64,000 nucleotides of DNA from Sipunculus nudus (lineage: Eukaryota > Annelida > Sipuncula > Golfingiida > Sipunculidae). The position numbers and the translations under genes were made by a program. Of the stretch, positions 61,824-64,000 are shown in pieces. The DNA lies in the NCBI GenBank assembly GCA_026874595.1, contig CM049306.1, forward strand, positions 15,457,019-15,521,018. The letters run 5' to 3'. The notes under the pieces were generated by a model. It was not told the DNA's origin. It worked only from the letters and a program-made list of their open reading frames with translations, and ran no database searches. Numbering within the stretch: the first letter of the stretch is position 1; each line of letters opens with the position of its first letter.

Positions 61824-63294
61824 TTTTAGCTCAGCTGACTATAAGTCATCTGAGCTATAGTCGTGGTCCATTGTCCATCGTCCGTCCATCTGTCCGTCCG
61901 TCCGTCCGTAGATGTGGCACGTTTTGAAACCGTGAGACCTAGGAATCCAAAATTCGGCATAGTGTTAGATGTCCCCAAGATCTCCTACCAAGCCGAAAAC
62001 TGGGTCTTTGCGACTTCGTTCCTTTGAGAAATTAAGGAAAAACCTCAATTTTTTTATTAAAATCCTATTTTCACACTTCAGGACTGCCTATTATCAAAAA
62101 CCACTCATCTGTTTTTCCTCATATTTACCATAAATATTCCTCTATATAGTTCCTATATACATGCCAGAAATTAAGTCTGTAAAGTATAAATTCTTTAAGT
62201 TATGGGCCCAAACATAATGACCTTTGTAAAAAATCAGGGAAAATAATAACTCACTTAACATGAAAAATTTGAAACTAGAGTCTATTTTCTCAAGTATATA
62301 ACTATGTTTAATTAAGTTTTAATTGTTTACCCAAAATTAGATCTGAATTTTGTAAATTTTTTAAGTTATTAGCATAAAAAAAAAATCAGTACCTTAAATT
62401 TTGCCCAACTTTGACCATGGCACGTTTTTTTCCTGTAAGCACCATTGATTAAAATTTCACAGCATGTAAACATAAATATTTAGTTTGTCTAAATCTGAAA
62501 TTTGAAAATAAAAGCTTGAAAATTAAGCTAGTTATGATTTTTTTTCTGTAGTCACTTGCTTTGATTACAGATGCAGGGTCCCACTCCAGGTCACTGGAAG
62601 TCAGCTATGCCAGGGTTTCTGATTTTGTTACAGTCACTGGGGGAGATTCCCTGCTGTGACAGGTGTACAGTTATTCTCATATCACCACCCCAATCACCCC
62701 AATGCAATTGAGAATTATGAATCAACTTTTATATTCAGATATATATGTTAAATTGGAAATGTTATAGAAATATAAACTTAAATTAGAAAATAATTGATGT
62801 GATAAAAAAATCAGGATTTAATACAAACATTTGTTCATTATTTTCCTGCCCCAGCAGAAATTGAGATCAGGCTTTGTTTGCCCTGTTTTATGTTGTTAAT
62901 TAGCTATATATTTTAACTGTATACATTTCATAAAAAAAATACATATATATTTAATAATATATATTATACAAAAAAATAGATTCAATTGAACAAATGTGTA
63001 AACTACTGAAAATGTCAACAGTTAATCGAAAAACCAACTAATGATCATGATAATAGTACAGATCATTTGTTCACAAACTGCTCACATGCTTTAGTTTCAA
63101 CATAGGAAACACATGGTCAGGTCACAAAATATTTTTTGCAACAATTTCTTGCTCATCAATACAAACCAATCATATAAACCAACCATAGCCTTTATTACCT
63201 CTTCCTCTTACACTTTATCTCCATTAGATATTATTTTAGATTTTTACCTTCAAGGTAACGTCAGCTGAGCACAGTGACCCATAGGTCCCTTGTT
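61824..63294 (+). mobile_element. Family A2 element, variant with different 3' part
   Basis: 5' end and (TCCG)n tract as in 55557-58169, with 'gatgtggcacgttttgaaacc' shared between those two copies. One A2 unit runs to about 62530. The following 0.7 kb differs from the other A2 copies. The 3' end is GTCAGCTGAGC, GTGACCCataGGTC, CTTGTT at 63294. Confidence 0.7.
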
Positions 63295-64000
63295 ATTAAA
63301 AACCTATTTTCACACTTCAGGGCTGCCTAATATAAAAACCACTCATCTGGTTTTCCTCATATTTACCATAAATATTCCTCCATATAGTTCCTGTGTGCAT
63401 GCCTGAAATTATGTCTGTATTATATAGTTTAAGAAAGTTATGGGCCAGAACATAATGCATTTTGTAAAAAATCAGGAAAGATATTTGATCACTTAACACA
63501 AAACTTGTTAAAGCTATGGACTTTTTTTCAAGTAATAAACTTTAATTAATCAAAATTAAATTGTATACCCAAAATTAGATCAAAATCTTTTAAATTTTTT
63601 TTTAAAAATATTAACAAAAATAAAAAATTGGTACCTTAAATTTTGCCTAACTTTGACCATGGCATGTTTTTTTCCTGTAAGTACTGTGGATTTAATTTTC
63701 TCAGCATGTTTTTGTTAGCATTTTGTCTGTAAACACCAAAAATTTGAAACCAGTTGATCAAAAACTAGATTTTATTCAAGTTTTCAAGCACCATGTAACA
63801 TATTGTTTACATCAGGCTAGTGTTATGCAGTTTGCAAGAGCTCAGCTCCCCAGCTTAAGCTCTCAGTTCCTAAAATTTGGCATACAATTAGATGTCTCCA
63901 AAATCCCCTACCATGCCAAGAATTTGGTCACTAGGACTTAATACGTTTGAGATATTAATGAAAAACTTCATTTTTAAATTAAAAACCCATTGTTACACTT
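63295..64000 (+). mobile_element. Family A2 element, 5'-truncated, running off the window
   Basis: Directly after the CTTGTT of the preceding copy, sequence resumes inside an A2 unit ('attaaaaacctattttcaca', compare 55795) and continues through the second unit ('ccatgccaagaatttggtca'). No 5' end is present and the 3' end lies beyond 64000. Confidence 0.72.

Overview
This is an AT-rich stretch of an animal nuclear genome. It holds no convincing intact host gene, rRNA or tRNA. Almost all recognisable content is mobile or tandemly repeated DNA, much of it nested. The style of repeats points to a mollusc, most likely a bivalve: many dispersed elements have a TCCG/TGTC microsatellite near the 5' end, tandem central units of about 300 bp, and a 3' hairpin. 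This resembles the Pearl/DINE-1/HINE (Helentron-associated) elements known from bivalves. A clam is my best guess, but this is inference; no host gene confirms it.

The dominant components are four families of non-autonomous rolling-circle (Helitron/Helentron-like) elements, called A to D here. Each has asymmetric terminal inverted repeats: a sequence at the 5' end recurs inverted just inside the 3' end and is followed by a hairpin and a short tail ending CTTGTT or CTAGTT. Family A (subtypes A1 and A2) lies at 1-3120, 8264-10904, 17942-20502, 51023-55035, 55557-58169, 59487-61028 and 61824-63294, with fragments at 3351-3384, 12225-13852 and 63295-64000. Family B lies at 5604-6997, 11447-12180 and 12424-13430. 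Family C lies at 42457-43608 (minus), 43734-44907 and 49121-50263. Family D lies at 431-2902, nested inside an A1 element. A fifth, degraded family (E) surrounds the A1 copy at 17942. In at least five families the central units carry the palindrome GGTGGCGCCACC, placed 82-84 bp downstream of an ATATCTC-type motif. This shared module, present across elements with unrelated termini, is the most striking observation in the window.

Between these lie several cut-and-paste transposon derivatives: a TTAA-flanked MITE (4106-4602), a three-level nest at 21892-24133 (SINE-like repeat, then a long-TIR element, then a Mutator-like element carrying a Ulp1/C48 protease fragment), a TA-flanked element (27752-29263), an AT-flanked MITE (35523-36174), a TAA-flanked PIF/Harbinger-like element (44956-46774) and a CACTG-ended MITE (58221-58612). 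One 5'-truncated, dead Jockey/CR1-type LINE with a perfect 13-bp target duplication occupies 24494-27096.

Two satellite blocks stand out: a 66-bp minisatellite (about 40540-41890) and a 138/139-bp array with two-unit higher-order structure and a 16-bp palindrome in each unit (about 46860-48712). The remaining gaps (for example 14309-16190, 29266-33340, 33500-35520 and 38640-40540) look like intergenic or intronic DNA without recognisable genes. One possible 48-bp exon is noted at 4018-4065.
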